NCBI RefSeq assembly: GCF_000716605.1 | Contig: NZ_JNXE01000011.1 | Span: 1-64,000 of the forward strand | DNA from: Streptomyces sp. NRRL F-525 | Lineage (GTDB): Bacteria > Actinomycetota > Actinomycetes > Streptomycetales > Streptomycetaceae | Direction of reading: 5' to 3' | DNA: 64,000 nucleotides | Part shown: positions 42,095 to 50,872 of the stretch, in pieces | Layout of the letters: each line of letters opens with the position of its first letter | Numbering within the stretch: the stretch's first letter is position 1 | Translations under genes and position numbers: made by a program | Notes under the pieces: generated by a model | The model's input: only the letters and a program-made list of their open reading frames with translations | Told to the model about the DNA's origin: nothing | Database searches by the model: none

Positions 42095-42184
42095 TCCGTA
42101 CGGCCCGCCCCAACTCGGCACCCCGGCGGGTGAGTTCTGTGCGGGTCGGCCCCAATTCGGCGCCCGCGCCGCTGAGTTCGGTCA
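42095..42184. repeat. Two degenerate 44-bp repeats between convergent genes
   Basis: Two imperfect copies of a unit of the form CGGNCSGCCCCAAYTCGGC...GGGTGAGTTC lie at about 42098 and 42139. The second copy runs into the stop codon of the cache-domain gene. Confidence 0.45.
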
Positions 42185-42943
42185 CCGCTCCGCGACCACC
42201 AGCACCAACGGCACCCCGTCGCACGGCACCAGCCGCGCCCCCCGCGCATGTCCGGCCCGGCCCGCCGCGAGGGCCTCCGCGAAGTCCGGCCCCTTGCTGA
42301 GCGAGCCGACCAGGTGCCGGGGATCGGTCGAAGCGGCCACCCTGCCACGGGCGTTGACCAGCCGGGCCGGTCCCGGCAGCCGGTGCAGCATCGGCATCAC
42401 GGCCGCCTCGAAGTGCCGTAGGTACACGTCCGCCGCGGCCACCCCGGCGAACCGCCCCTCCATCAGGACCGGCGCGGACAGGGTGAGGCTGTACTCGTCC
42501 GAGCAGAGGTAGTCGACGTACGGCCCGGCGACCGCCCGCTCCCCGGTGTCGCGGGGCAGCGCGAACCAGTCCCAGTGCGTGTAGTCGGCGTACGCCGAGT
42601 GCTCGGGGTCGAGGTCGAGCAGCAGCGGACGGATGCCGCCGTCGGAGGTGGACTGCCACCACTCCAGCCATGCCGGTACGTCGCTCAGCAGACCCGGCGC
42701 CGCGACGAAGCCGACGCCGGACACCAACTCCTGGCGGGCGAGCCGGAGATGGAGCCCCGGGCGCAGGGCGGCGAGGTCGACGGTCGCCGGGCGGCGGCCC
42801 TGTGCGGCCACCTCGGCGAGCAGCGCCGTCGTGTCGGCGCGGGTGGCGGCCACGGCGTCGAACACGGACTCCAGGGCCGAGCGGACCCCGGCCGCGACGG
42901 ACTGCTCGGGTGCCGTGGCCGGTGTTGCCGTCGCGAGGCTCAT
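42182..42943 (-). CDS. Cytoplasmic cache (PDC)-type sensor domain protein
   Basis: A 253-residue protein made of one dCache-like ligand-binding domain: helical start (AAGVRSALESVFDAVAATRAD), LRPGLHLRLARQELVSGVGF, PEHSAYADYTHWDWFALPRD, GPYVDYLCSDEYSLTLSAPV and a GVAAADV strand. No signal, membrane segment or output domain is present, which is odd for a family that is mostly extracellular. It lies 40 bp after the GntR gene in one operon, so it may feed ligand status to that regulator. ATG 42943 follows GGAGGG. Confidence 0.8.
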   Translation of the reverse strand: MSLATATPATAPEQSVAAGVRSALESVFDAVAATRADTTALLAEVAAQGRRPATVDLAALRPGLHLRLARQELVSGVGFVAAPGLLSDVPAWLEWWQSTSDGGIRPLLLDLDPEHSAYADYTHWDWFALPRDTGERAVAGPYVDYLCSDEYSLTLSAPVLMEGRFAGVAAADVYLRHFEAAVMPMLHRLPGPARLVNARGRVAASTDPRHLVGSLSKGPDFAEALAAGRAGHARGARLVPCDGVPLVLVVAER

Positions 42944-42983
42944 GCGTGCCCTCCAGCAGACGGGGAGCGGACGCGGTGACGGG

Positions 42984-43727
42984 CTACAGGGCCAGCCGCT
43001 CGGCGATGAGCCGCGCCGTCGATTCCTGCACGCACCGCTCGGCCAGCTCCCTGGCCGAATCGTGGGCACCATCTTGCACGGCCGAGATTACGGAGCGGTG
43101 ACGGGCTGCGGCTTCTTCACGATATTCGTCGTTCCCGAGCACGAGACAGAGCAGTGCGCCCACCTCGGTCTGCAACGCGACCTGTTCGCGGGTGAGCCGG
43201 GCCGACTGCGCGGCGGCGGCGAGCTCGACGTGGAAGCGGCCGTACACCCGGCCGCGCGCCGCCGCATCCGCGGCATGCGTCAACTCATCCGCCGTACGCC
43301 GGAGTTGGACCAGATCCTCCGGCTCGGTGCGCTGTGCGGCGAGCCGGGCCGCGGTGCCGGACAGGGCCGCCCAGTGGTCGCCGAGGTCGCGCAGCTCCTC
43401 GGTGCTCCAGCCGCGCAGCCGGACCTTGAGCCGTTCCTCGCCCGGGACCTCGGGCAGCGACACGAAGCTGCCGCCGCCGCGCCCCCGGCGGGTGGTGACG
43501 AGCCCCTGCTGGCGCAGCGCCATCAGCGCCTCCCGCAGGGTCACCGTGGACACCCCGAGCTGCCCGGCGAGCTCGCTCTCGCCCGGGAGCTGCTCGCCCT
43601 CGGAGAGCAGTCCGAGTTCGATGGCGTCCCCGAGCCGGCTGACGACGGCGTCGACCCGCGCCCGGTTGTCGACCGGGGCGAAGACGGCTTTCCGGGCGCC
43701 GCCGTTCCTGTGCTGCTGCTGGTTCAC
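42984..43727 (-). CDS. GntR regulator, FadR subfamily
   Basis: About 247 residues. The HTH is LPGESELAGQLGVSTVTLREALMALRQQGLV with the wing RRGRGGGSFVS; the C-terminal FCD domain has Asp and His metal-site residues (FHVELAAAAQSARL, RHRSVISAVQDG). It should control the divergent ABC transporter and its own operon. The start is GTG 43727, preceded by AAGGTGG; GTG 43736 and 43733 are possible. Confidence 0.9.
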   Translation of the reverse strand: MNQQQHRNGGARKAVFAPVDNRARVDAVVSRLGDAIELGLLSEGEQLPGESELAGQLGVSTVTLREALMALRQQGLVTTRRGRGGGSFVSLPEVPGEERLKVRLRGWSTEELRDLGDHWAALSGTAARLAAQRTEPEDLVQLRRTADELTHAADAAARGRVYGRFHVELAAAAQSARLTREQVALQTEVGALLCLVLGNDEYREEAAARHRSVISAVQDGAHDSARELAERCVQESTARLIAERLAL

Positions 43728-43840
43728 GGCCACCACCTTGCACGTTGACTCAAGCTTTACCTTAAGGGGGTCTTGAGATTTGAACTATGACTTCATATGT
43801 TTCCGTGCAACGTTACAGAGCACCAGAAAGGTTCCCGCCC
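43728..43840. promoter_or_regulatory. Divergent GntR/transporter promoter
   Basis: A 113-bp AT-rich gap. CTCAAG (43749-43754) and CTTGAG (43772-43777) form an inverted repeat around ACCTTAAGGGGGT; a GntR dimer could bind here and shut both promoters. Tentative. Confidence 0.4.
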
Positions 43841-44878
43841 ATGGAGGGGATTGCGATCCGGCTGCGGGATCTGCGGAAATCGTTCGGGGAGACGACCGCG
43901 GTGGCCGGGGTCGACCTGGAGATCAGGGACGGCGAGTTCTTCTCGATGCTCGGCCCGTCCGGCTCGGGCAAGACGACCGTGCTCCGCATGATCGCCGGCT
44001 TCGAGAGCCCCACCGGGGGCACCATCGAACTCGCCGGCCAGGACGTCACCGGCCTCGCCCCCTTCGAGCGGGACGTCCACACCGTCTTCCAGGACTACGC
44101 CCTCTTCCCGCACATGACGGTCGAGGAGAACGTCGCCTACGGCCTCAAGGTCCGCAGGGTCCCCAAGTCCGAACGCCTCGTCCGCGCCCGAAAGGCCCTC
44201 ACAGAGGTACGACTTGAGGGCTACGGCACCCGCCGCCCCGCCCAGCTCTCCGGCGGCCAGCGGCAGCGCGTCGCCCTCGCCCGCGCCCTCGTCGGCCGCC
44301 CCCGGGTGCTCCTGCTCGACGAACCGCTCGGCGCCCTCGACCTCAAGCTGCGCGAGCAGATGCAGGTCGAACTCAAGGCGCTCCAGCGGGAGGTGGGCAT
44401 CACCTTCGTCTTCGTCACCCACGACCAGGAGGAGGCCCTGACGATGAGCGACCGCATCGCCGTCTTCAACCAGGGCCGCGTCGAACAGACCGGCACCCCC
44501 GCCGAGGTCTACGAGCGCCCCGCGACCCCCTTCGTCGCGTCCTTCGTCGGCACCTCCAACCTGCTGGAGGGCGAGTCCGCCCAACGCGTCGTCGGCACCC
44601 CGGGCACCTACAGCATCCGGCCCGAGAAGATCCGCGTCCTCAAGGACTCCGCCGAGAGCGACGCCCCGGACCACGAGAGCGCCGCCGGCACCGTCGCCGA
44701 GGTCGTCTACCTCGGGGACTCCACCCGCTTCCTCGTCGACCTCGACGCCGGCGGCCGCCTCACCGCACTCCAGCAGAACCTGGAGACCTCCGCCGAGGAC
44801 GTCGCCGCCTACCGCGGCAGCCGGGTGCGACTGCAATGGCACCGGCGCCACACGGTGCACGTTCCCGACCCCCGCTGA
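43841..44878 (+). CDS. ABC transporter ATPase (spermidine/putrescine PotA type)
   Basis: A 345-residue ATPase of an amine/amino-acid-type importer. Walker [11 protein letters not shown]-loop [12 protein letters not shown], signature [15 protein letters not shown], Walker [13 protein letters not shown] and the switch His in [11 protein letters not shown] are all present, followed by a TOBE-type regulatory domain. ATG 43841 has GAAAGG upstream; an in-frame ATG at 43787 is less likely. It is first of four genes ATPase-binding protein-permease-permease. By annotation habit this is a polyamine importer, but the genes around it point to a proline-type ligand. Confidence 0.92.
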   Translation: MEGIAIRLRDLRKSFGETTAVAGVDLEIRDGEFFSMLGPSGSGKTTVLRMIAGFESPTGGTIELAGQDVTGLAPFERDVHTVFQDYALFPHMTVEENVAYGLKVRRVPKSERLVRARKALTEVRLEGYGTRRPAQLSGGQRQRVALARALVGRPRVLLLDEPLGALDLKLREQMQVELKALQREVGITFVFVTHDQEEALTMSDRIAVFNQGRVEQTGTPAEVYERPATPFVASFVGTSNLLEGESAQRVVGTPGTYSIRPEKIRVLKDSAESDAPDHESAAGTVAEVVYLGDSTRFLVDLDAGGRLTALQQNLETSAEDVAAYRGSRVRLQWHRRHTVHVPDPR

Positions 44879-44930
44879 CCGCTGACCCCGCTGGCTCCTT
44901 CACCCATCTCCTTCACCCATGGAGAACGCC

Positions 44931-46124
44931 GTGCGTCTCACCCGAACCCTCCAGGTGGCGGCCTGTGCCGCCGTCCTGCTCGCCGCCACCGCCTGCGGCT
45001 CCTCCGACAGCGGATCGTCGGGCAGCGGCCTCAACCCCCCTGATCTCAAAGCCCAGTCGAAGCTCGGCAAGAGCGAGGGCGAGGTCAACCTGATCGCCTG
45101 GGCCGGCTATGTCGAGGACGGCTCCAACGACCCCAAGGTCAACTGGGTCAGCGACTTCGAGAAGCAGACGGGCTGCAAGGTCAACTCCAAGGTCGCCGCC
45201 AGCTCCGACGAGATGGTCAAGCTGATGAAGACCGGCGAGTACGACGCCGTCTCCGCCTCCGGCGACGCCTCCCTGCGCCTCATAGCCTCCGGCGACGCGG
45301 CCCCCGTCAACACCAGCCTGGTCCCCAACTACAAGGACATCTTCCCGGACTTGAAGCTCCAGGCCTGGAACTCGGTCAAGGGCAAGGCCTACGGCATCCC
45401 GCACGGCCGCGGCGCCAACCTGCTGATGTACAACACCCAGAAGGTCACCCCCGCCCCGACCTCCTGGGCCGCGGTCTTCGACGACGCCTCGAAGTACAAG
45501 GGGCACGTCACCGCGTACGACTCACCGATCTACATCGCCGACGCGGCCCTCTATCTCAAGGCCGCCAAGCCCGAGTTGAAGATCAAGGACCCCTACGCGC
45601 TCGACCAGAAGCAGTTCGACGCGGCCGTCGCCCTGCTGAAGAAGCAGAACGCGGACATCGGCGAGTACTGGAGCGACTACCTCAAGGAGATCTCCGCCTT
45701 CAAGAGCGGTGACTCCGTCGTCGGCACCACCTGGCAGGTCATCGCCAACCTCACCGCCGACGAGGGCACCAAGATCAAGGCCTTCGTACCCAAGGAGGGT
45801 TCGACCGGCTGGTCCGACACCTGGATGATCTCGGCCAAGGCCAAGCACCCCAACTGCGCCTACCAGTGGCTCAATTGGATCGTCTCCCCGAAGGTCAACG
45901 CCCAGGTCGCCGAGTACTTCGGCGAGGCCCCCGCCAACTCCAAGGCGTGCGCCGAGACCAGCGACAAGAACTTCTGCACCACCTACCACGCCGCCGACAC
46001 CGCGTACTGGAAGAACATCGCCTTCTGGAACACGCCCATCGAGCAGTGCCTCGACGGCCGTACGGACGTGAAGTGCGTGCCGTACGCCAAGTGGGTACAG
46101 GCCTGGACCGAGATCAAGGGCTGA
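44931..46124 (+). CDS. ABC transporter substrate-binding lipoprotein (PotD-like)
   Basis: A 397-residue lipoprotein (signal with lipobox LAATAC) of the SBP_bac_8 polyamine-type family: EVNLIAWAGYVEDG, DFEKQTGCKVNSKV, YDAVSASGDASLRLIASG, YGIPHGRGANLLMYN and GTTWQVIANL. Paired Cys near the end (SKACAETSDKNFCTTYH, QCLDGRTDVKC) could form disulfides. GTG 44931 has GGAG six bases upstream; an ATG at 44919 overlaps that site. A 13-bp direct repeat CTCCTTCACCCAT precedes the gene at 44895-44920. Ligand unproven. Confidence 0.9.
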   Translation: MRLTRTLQVAACAAVLLAATACGSSDSGSSGSGLNPPDLKAQSKLGKSEGEVNLIAWAGYVEDGSNDPKVNWVSDFEKQTGCKVNSKVAASSDEMVKLMKTGEYDAVSASGDASLRLIASGDAAPVNTSLVPNYKDIFPDLKLQAWNSVKGKAYGIPHGRGANLLMYNTQKVTPAPTSWAAVFDDASKYKGHVTAYDSPIYIADAALYLKAAKPELKIKDPYALDQKQFDAAVALLKKQNADIGEYWSDYLKEISAFKSGDSVVGTTWQVIANLTADEGTKIKAFVPKEGSTGWSDTWMISAKAKHPNCAYQWLNWIVSPKVNAQVAEYFGEAPANSKACAETSDKNFCTTYHAADTAYWKNIAFWNTPIEQCLDGRTDVKCVPYAKWVQAWTEIKG

Positions 46125-46127
46125 GCC

Positions 46128-46991
46128 ATGTCCTTGCTGAACCGGACCGCGGGGGCGCTGTACCGGCGCCCCCGGCTACGGCTCTCCCTGCTGCTCACCG
46201 CACCGCTGCTGTGGCTCGCCGTGCTCTATCTCGGCTCCCTCAGCGTGCTGTTCGTCTCCGCGTTCTGGACGACGGACTCCTTCACCTCCGAGGTGGTGAA
46301 GGTCTGGTCGACCGACAACTTCCACGAGCTGTTCACGGTGCCCGTGTACCGGCAGGTCATCCTGCGCAGCATCGGCGTCGCGCTCGCCGTCACCGTCCTG
46401 TGCGCCGTGATCGCGTTCCCGCTCGCCTTCTACACGGCCCGGGTCGCCAAGGCGAAGTGGCGTCCGCTGCTGGTGGTCGCCATCCTCACCCCGCTGTGGG
46501 CCAGTTACCTCGTCAAGGTGTACGCGTGGCGGCTCATCCTGTCCCAAGGCGGCCTGGCCGACTGGATGTTGAAGCCGTTCGGCCTCAGCGGACCCGGGTT
46601 CGGACTACCGGCGACCGTCCTCACCCTCACGTACCTCTGGCTGCCGTACATGGTCCTGCCGATCCACACCGCGCTGGAGCAGCTGCCCGCCAACCTCCTT
46701 GACGCGTCGGCCGACTTGGGCGCGCGGGCCGGGCGGACGTTCCGGTCGGTCGTGCTGCCGATGGTGCTGCCGTCCGTCGCCGCCGGCTCCATCTTCACCT
46801 TCTCGCTCAGCCTCGGCGACTACATCACCGTGCAGATCGTCGGCGGCAAGACCCAGCTCATCGGCAACCTCGTCTACTCCAACATCGAACTCAACCTGCC
46901 CATGGCCGCCGCCCTCGGCACCGTCCCCGTCGTCGTCATCGTGGTGTACCTGCTCGCGATGCGCCGCACGGGCGCGCTCAGCAGCCTGTAG
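46128..46991 (+). CDS. ABC transporter permease (PotB type)
   Basis: A 287-residue membrane protein with six predicted helices and the EAA loop DASADLGARAGRTFRSVVLP. It begins three bases after the binding-protein stop. It forms the membrane channel with the PotC-type protein encoded next. Confidence 0.92.
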   Translation: MSLLNRTAGALYRRPRLRLSLLLTAPLLWLAVLYLGSLSVLFVSAFWTTDSFTSEVVKVWSTDNFHELFTVPVYRQVILRSIGVALAVTVLCAVIAFPLAFYTARVAKAKWRPLLVVAILTPLWASYLVKVYAWRLILSQGGLADWMLKPFGLSGPGFGLPATVLTLTYLWLPYMVLPIHTALEQLPANLLDASADLGARAGRTFRSVVLPMVLPSVAAGSIFTFSLSLGDYITVQIVGGKTQLIGNLVYSNIELNLPMAAALGTVPVVVIVVYLLAMRRTGALSSL

Positions 46992-47047
46992 AAGCCTCTA
47001 GGAACCCTTCAGAATTTCTCGACCGCCTCCGAAGGGGGTGACATGTC

Positions 47048-47863
47048 ATGCAGCTCTCCCGTTCCGCGCGTATCGCCCTGCGCGTGGCCGCCGGGTTCGG
47101 CTTCGCGGTGATCTACGTCCCGCTCCTGCTCGTCCTGGTCAACTCCCTCAACCCGGACCGCAGCGCGAGCTGGCCGCCGTCCAGCCTGACCGTGCACTGG
47201 TGGTCGGTCGCCTGGCAGAACTCCGGTGCCCGCGCGGCCCTTTGGGTCTCCGTGAAGGCCGGTCTCGGCGCCACCGCGATCGCCCTGGTGCTCGGCACGC
47301 TGATCGCCTTCGCGGTCGCCCGGTACCGCTTCTTCGGCCGCGACGCCATCTCCTTCGTGGTCGTCCTGCCGATCGCGCTGCCCGGCATCGTCACGGGCAT
47401 CGCCCTCAACTCGGCGTTCAGCACGGTACTTGAGCCGCTCGGCGTGGGCCTCGGCCTGTTCACGGTGATCGTCGGGCACGCCACCTTCTGCATCGTCGTC
47501 GTCTTCAACAACGTCGTCGCCCGCCTCCGCCGCACCTCCGGGTCGTACGAGGAAGCCGCGATGGACCTGGGCGCCGACACCTTCCGCGCCTTCGTCGACG
47601 TCACCTTCCCGCTGGTGCGCTCGGCGCTCCTCGCGGGCGGACTGCTCGCGTTCGCGCTGTCCTTCGACGAGATCGTGGTCACCACGTTCACCGCCGGGCC
47701 CGGCATCGAGACCCTCCCGATCTGGATCTTCAACAACATGACCCGGCCCCAACAGGCCCCCGTGGTCAACGTGGTGGCCGCGGTGCTCGTCCTGCTCTCC
47801 GTCCTCCCGATCTACGTTGCCCAGCGACTGTCCGCCGACACGGCCACCGCCAGCCGCGTCTGA
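47048..47863 (+). CDS. ABC transporter permease (PotC type)
   Basis: A 271-residue second permease, with six helices and the EAA loop EEAAMDLGADTFRAFVDVTFP. ATG 47048 has GGGGG upstream and lies 56 bp after the PotB-type gene. It is followed at once by a hairpin shared with the convergent aminopeptidase gene. Confidence 0.92.
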   Translation: MQLSRSARIALRVAAGFGFAVIYVPLLLVLVNSLNPDRSASWPPSSLTVHWWSVAWQNSGARAALWVSVKAGLGATAIALVLGTLIAFAVARYRFFGRDAISFVVVLPIALPGIVTGIALNSAFSTVLEPLGVGLGLFTVIVGHATFCIVVVFNNVVARLRRTSGSYEEAAMDLGADTFRAFVDVTFPLVRSALLAGGLLAFALSFDEIVVTTFTAGPGIETLPIWIFNNMTRPQQAPVVNVVAAVLVLLSVLPIYVAQRLSADTATASRV

Positions 47864-47898
47864 CGACTGGTCACCCCGACCGCCGGGGCGACCAGTCG
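47864..47898. terminator. Bidirectional hairpin between convergent genes
   Basis: CGACTGGT (47864-47871) pairs with ACCAGTCG (47891-47898), with an inner CCCCG/CGGGG pairing. It begins at the first base after the permease stop and ends six bases before the aminopeptidase stop. Confidence 0.75.
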
Positions 47899-47904
47899 AC
47901 CCGC

Positions 47905-49347
47905 TCAGCCCGCGAACTCCCGCATCCACGCCTCGACTTCGTCGGCCGAGCGCGGCAACCCCGCCGACAGGTTCTCGTAACCGTCCGCCGTCACCAGCAG
48001 ATCGTCCTCGATCCGCACGCCGATGCCCCGCCACTCCTCCGGCACCGTCAGATCGTCGGGCTGGAAGTACAGGCCCGGCTCGACGGTGAGCACCATGCCG
48101 GGTTCGAGAACCCCGTCCACGTACTCCTCGTTGCGCGCCCGGGCGCAGTCGTGGACGTCGAGCCCGAGCATGTGCCCGGTGCCGGCCATCGTGAACCGCC
48201 GCTGGAGCGCCAGCTCGTACGCACGCTCGGCCGGCCCCTCGATGAAGCCCCACTCCACCAGCCGTTCGGCCAGGGACCGTTGGGCCGCCTCGTGGAAGTC
48301 CCGGTAGTGCGCACCCGGCTTCACCGCCGCCATGCCGGCCTCCTGGGCCTCGAACACCGCGTCGTAGACCTGGCGTTGGACCGGGGAGAACGTGCCGTTG
48401 ATCGGGAGGGTGCGGGTGACGTCGGCGGTGTAGAGGCTGTGCGTCTCGACTCCCGCGTCCAGCAGGAGGAGTTCGCCGGGGCGGACCGGGCCGTCGTTGT
48501 CGGTCCAGTGCATGATCGTGGCGTGCTCGCCGGCGGCGCAGATCGAGCCGTAGCCGACGTGGTTGCCCTCGACGCGTGCCCGGCGGAAGAAGGTGCCCTC
48601 GATCCAGCGCTCCGAGGTGGCGACCGCCTGCGACAACTCCCTTACGACATCGGTGAATCCGCGCACCGTGGAGTCGACGGCCCGGCGCATCTCGCCGATC
48701 TCCCACGCGTCCTTGACCAGCCGCAGTCCGGAGACGGCCGACTCGAAGTCGTCGTCGTGATCCTCGTCGGTGTCGAGCGCCGCGTCCAGGGCCGGGTCGA
48801 CGCCGCGGACGATGCGGGTGGGTGTCCCGGAGGTCTTCGCCAGGTCCTCGGCGATCGTGCGGATGTCACGGCAGGGCAGCCCGAGCACCTGCGCCGACTC
48901 GGCGAGCGAGCGGCGGCGGCCCATCCACAGCTCGGCGGTGTAGCCGGTCCAGAACTCGTCGGTGTCCCGGCTGTCGCGAGGGAGCTGGTAGCAGTGCGCG
49001 TCGTGGCCGCCGTCGGCGCGGGGCTCCAGGACCAGGGCACCGTCGCGTGCCTGGTCGCCGGTGAGGTGCACATAGCCGGAGTACGGGCGGAACGGGTGGT
49101 GGTCGTCGTTCGAGCGGATCAGGAGCTTCCCGGACGGCACGACGAGGCGCTCGCCCGGGAAGAGCGCGGACAGCGCGGCCCGGCGGCGCGCCGCGTGCGG
49201 TGCCTGTTCGGTCGGCTCCAGATCCGTGCGCTCGGTGTCGGCCCAACCGGTCCGCATCAGGGCGGACAGCTCGTCGGAGATTCCTTGGTACAGACCGTTC
49301 TTTCGGCCCTTGACCACGTCGGGCACCTCTTCCGTGTGTGGTGACAT
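47905..49347 (-). CDS. pepP: Xaa-Pro aminopeptidase (M24B)
   Basis: A 480-residue dimetal peptidase that removes the N-terminal residue before proline. The N-terminal creatinase-like domain is followed by the pita-bread fold with metal ligands Asp in LLLLDAGVETHSLYTADVTR, His in TGHMLGLDVHD, Glu in LTVEPGLYF and Glu in IRIED-type (GVRIEDDLLV). No signal peptide. In this position, between a transporter and hydroxyproline-catabolic genes, it would free proline or hydroxyproline from small collagen-like peptides. ATG 49347 starts it; the gene is divergent from the dehydrogenase operon. Confidence 0.93.
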   Translation of the reverse strand: MSPHTEEVPDVVKGRKNGLYQGISDELSALMRTGWADTERTDLEPTEQAPHAARRRAALSALFPGERLVVPSGKLLIRSNDDHHPFRPYSGYVHLTGDQARDGALVLEPRADGGHDAHCYQLPRDSRDTDEFWTGYTAELWMGRRRSLAESAQVLGLPCRDIRTIAEDLAKTSGTPTRIVRGVDPALDAALDTDEDHDDDFESAVSGLRLVKDAWEIGEMRRAVDSTVRGFTDVVRELSQAVATSERWIEGTFFRRARVEGNHVGYGSICAAGEHATIMHWTDNDGPVRPGELLLLDAGVETHSLYTADVTRTLPINGTFSPVQRQVYDAVFEAQEAGMAAVKPGAHYRDFHEAAQRSLAERLVEWGFIEGPAERAYELALQRRFTMAGTGHMLGLDVHDCARARNEEYVDGVLEPGMVLTVEPGLYFQPDDLTVPEEWRGIGVRIEDDLLVTADGYENLSAGLPRSADEVEAWMREFAG

Positions 49348-49385
49348 GCGGGTGCGGAGATCCGCGTGGAAACATACCCAGCTAG

Positions 49386-49409
49386 AGAGTCATGTGACAT
49401 AGTACTGCT
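49386..49409 (+). promoter_or_regulatory. Promoter and candidate GntR operator of the dehydrogenase operon; probable leaderless start
   Basis: GTGACATAGTAC (49394-49405) matches two copies before the GntR gene at 54316 and 54333. It overlaps a -10 of the form CATAGT (49398-49403). A start site seven bases on would fall at the GTG start codon (49410), and no ribosome binding site precedes it, so the mRNA is probably leaderless. Confidence 0.55.
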
Positions 49410-50573
49410 GTGAGCAAGCGACTGACCTGCGATGTCGTGGTCGTCGGAGCCGGAATGGTGGGCGCGGCCTGCGCCCTCTACGCGGCCCGGGCGGGCCTCG
49501 ACGTCGTCATCGTGGACCGCGGCCCGGTCTCCGGCGGCACGACCGGCGCCGGCGAGGGCAACCTGCTCGTCTCCGACAAGGAGCCGGGCCCGGAACTCGA
49601 CCTCGCCCTCCTCTCCGGCCGCCTGTGGGCACAACTCGCCGAGGAGCTGGGGGAGTTCGTCGAGTACGAGGCGAAGGGCGGCCTCGTCGTGGCCTCCACG
49701 CCCGACGGGCTCACCGCACTGGAGCGCTTCGCCGACGCGCAGCGCACCGCCGGAGTCGTCGCTGGACCGGTCCAAGGCGACGCCCTGTACGACCTCGAAC
49801 CCCACCTCGCCCCCGGCCTCCCGGGCGGCGTGTACTACCCCCAAGACTGCCAGGTGATGCCCGCCCTGGCCGCCGCCCACCTCGTTCGGGCCTCGGGCGC
49901 CCGCCTGCTCACCGGCCGTACGGTGACGGACGTACTCCTCAGGGCGGACGGCACGGTCGACGGCGTCCGCACGGACCGGGGCGACATCCTCGCCCCCACG
50001 GTCGTCAACGCGGCCGGTACCTGGGGCGGCGAAGTCGCCGCCCTCGCCGGAGTCACCCTCCCCGTCCTCCCGCGCCGCGGCTTCGTCCTCGTCACCGAAC
50101 CGCTGCCCCGCCTGGTCCGGCACAAGGTGTACGCCGCCGACTACGTGGCCGACGTGGCCAGCGACTCGGCCGCGCTCCAGACCTCACCGGTGGTGGAGGG
50201 CACGGCCGCTGGACCGGTCCTGATCGGCGCGAGCCGCGAACGCGTGGGCTTCGACCGGGAGTTCTCACTGCCGGTCGTCCGGGCGCTGGCGGCGGGCGCG
50301 ACGAAGCTGTTCCCATTCCTGTCCGACGTCCACGCGATGCGCTCCTACCTCGGCTTCCGCCCGTACATGCCGGACCATCTCCCCGCCATCGGCCCCGATC
50401 CCCGCGTCCCCGGCCTCGTCCACGCCTGCGGGCACGAGGGCGCGGGCATCGGACTCGCCACCGGGACAGGGCACTTGATCGCCCAACTGCTGGGCGACAA
50501 GACCCCGGACCTCGACATGACGCCCTTCCGGCCCGACCGTTTCCCAGAGTTCCCCGAGGAGGCGTCCGCGTGA
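49410..50573 (+). CDS. FAD-dependent amino-acid (hydroxyproline) dehydrogenase, catalytic beta subunit
   Basis: A 387-residue DAO-family flavoprotein: VVVVGAGMVGAACALYAA, DRGPVSGGTTGAGEGN, VVNAAGTWGGEVA and the C-terminal HACGHEGAGIGLATGTG. With the next two genes it makes the heteromeric D-hydroxyproline dehydrogenase known from Pseudomonas and Sinorhizobium, which oxidises cis-4-hydroxy-D-proline to pyrroline-4-hydroxy-2-carboxylate. Its stop overlaps the next start by four bases (GTGA). The start is GTG 49410 without a ribosome binding site. Confidence 0.88.
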   Translation: MSKRLTCDVVVVGAGMVGAACALYAARAGLDVVIVDRGPVSGGTTGAGEGNLLVSDKEPGPELDLALLSGRLWAQLAEELGEFVEYEAKGGLVVASTPDGLTALERFADAQRTAGVVAGPVQGDALYDLEPHLAPGLPGGVYYPQDCQVMPALAAAHLVRASGARLLTGRTVTDVLLRADGTVDGVRTDRGDILAPTVVNAAGTWGGEVAALAGVTLPVLPRRGFVLVTEPLPRLVRHKVYAADYVADVASDSAALQTSPVVEGTAAGPVLIGASRERVGFDREFSLPVVRALAAGATKLFPFLSDVHAMRSYLGFRPYMPDHLPAIGPDPRVPGLVHACGHEGAGIGLATGTGHLIAQLLGDKTPDLDMTPFRPDRFPEFPEEASA

Positions 50574-50872
50574 ACTCCCCACTGGACCTCGCCGACGCCC
50601 ACCCGGGCCAGGCCTTCACGGTCACCCTCGACGGCCGCGCGATCGAGGCCCTCCCCGGCCAGACCGTCGCCGCCGCACTGTGGACGGCGGGCGTGACGTC
50701 CTGGCGCACCACCCGGGGCGAGGGCCGCCCACGCGGCGTCTTCTGCGGGATCGGCGTCTGCTACGACTGCCTCGTCACCGTCAACTCCCGCCCGAACCAA
50801 CGGGCTTGCCTGGTGCCCCTGCGTCCGGGCGACACCATCCGTACGCAGGAGGGGACGGGCCACGATGGCTGA
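50570..50872 (+). CDS. [2Fe-2S] subunit of the amino-acid dehydrogenase
   Basis: A 100-residue ferredoxin-like subunit (Fer2_4/HcnA-like). Four Cys are placed as FCGIGVCYDC and, 13 residues later, RAC, the plant-type cluster pattern. It passes electrons between the flavin subunits. GTG 50570 overlaps the upstream stop by four bases and the downstream gene starts eight bases before its end, so stoichiometric translation is likely. Confidence 0.92.
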   Translation: MNSPLDLADAHPGQAFTVTLDGRAIEALPGQTVAAALWTAGVTSWRTTRGEGRPRGVFCGIGVCYDCLVTVNSRPNQRACLVPLRPGDTIRTQEGTGHDG

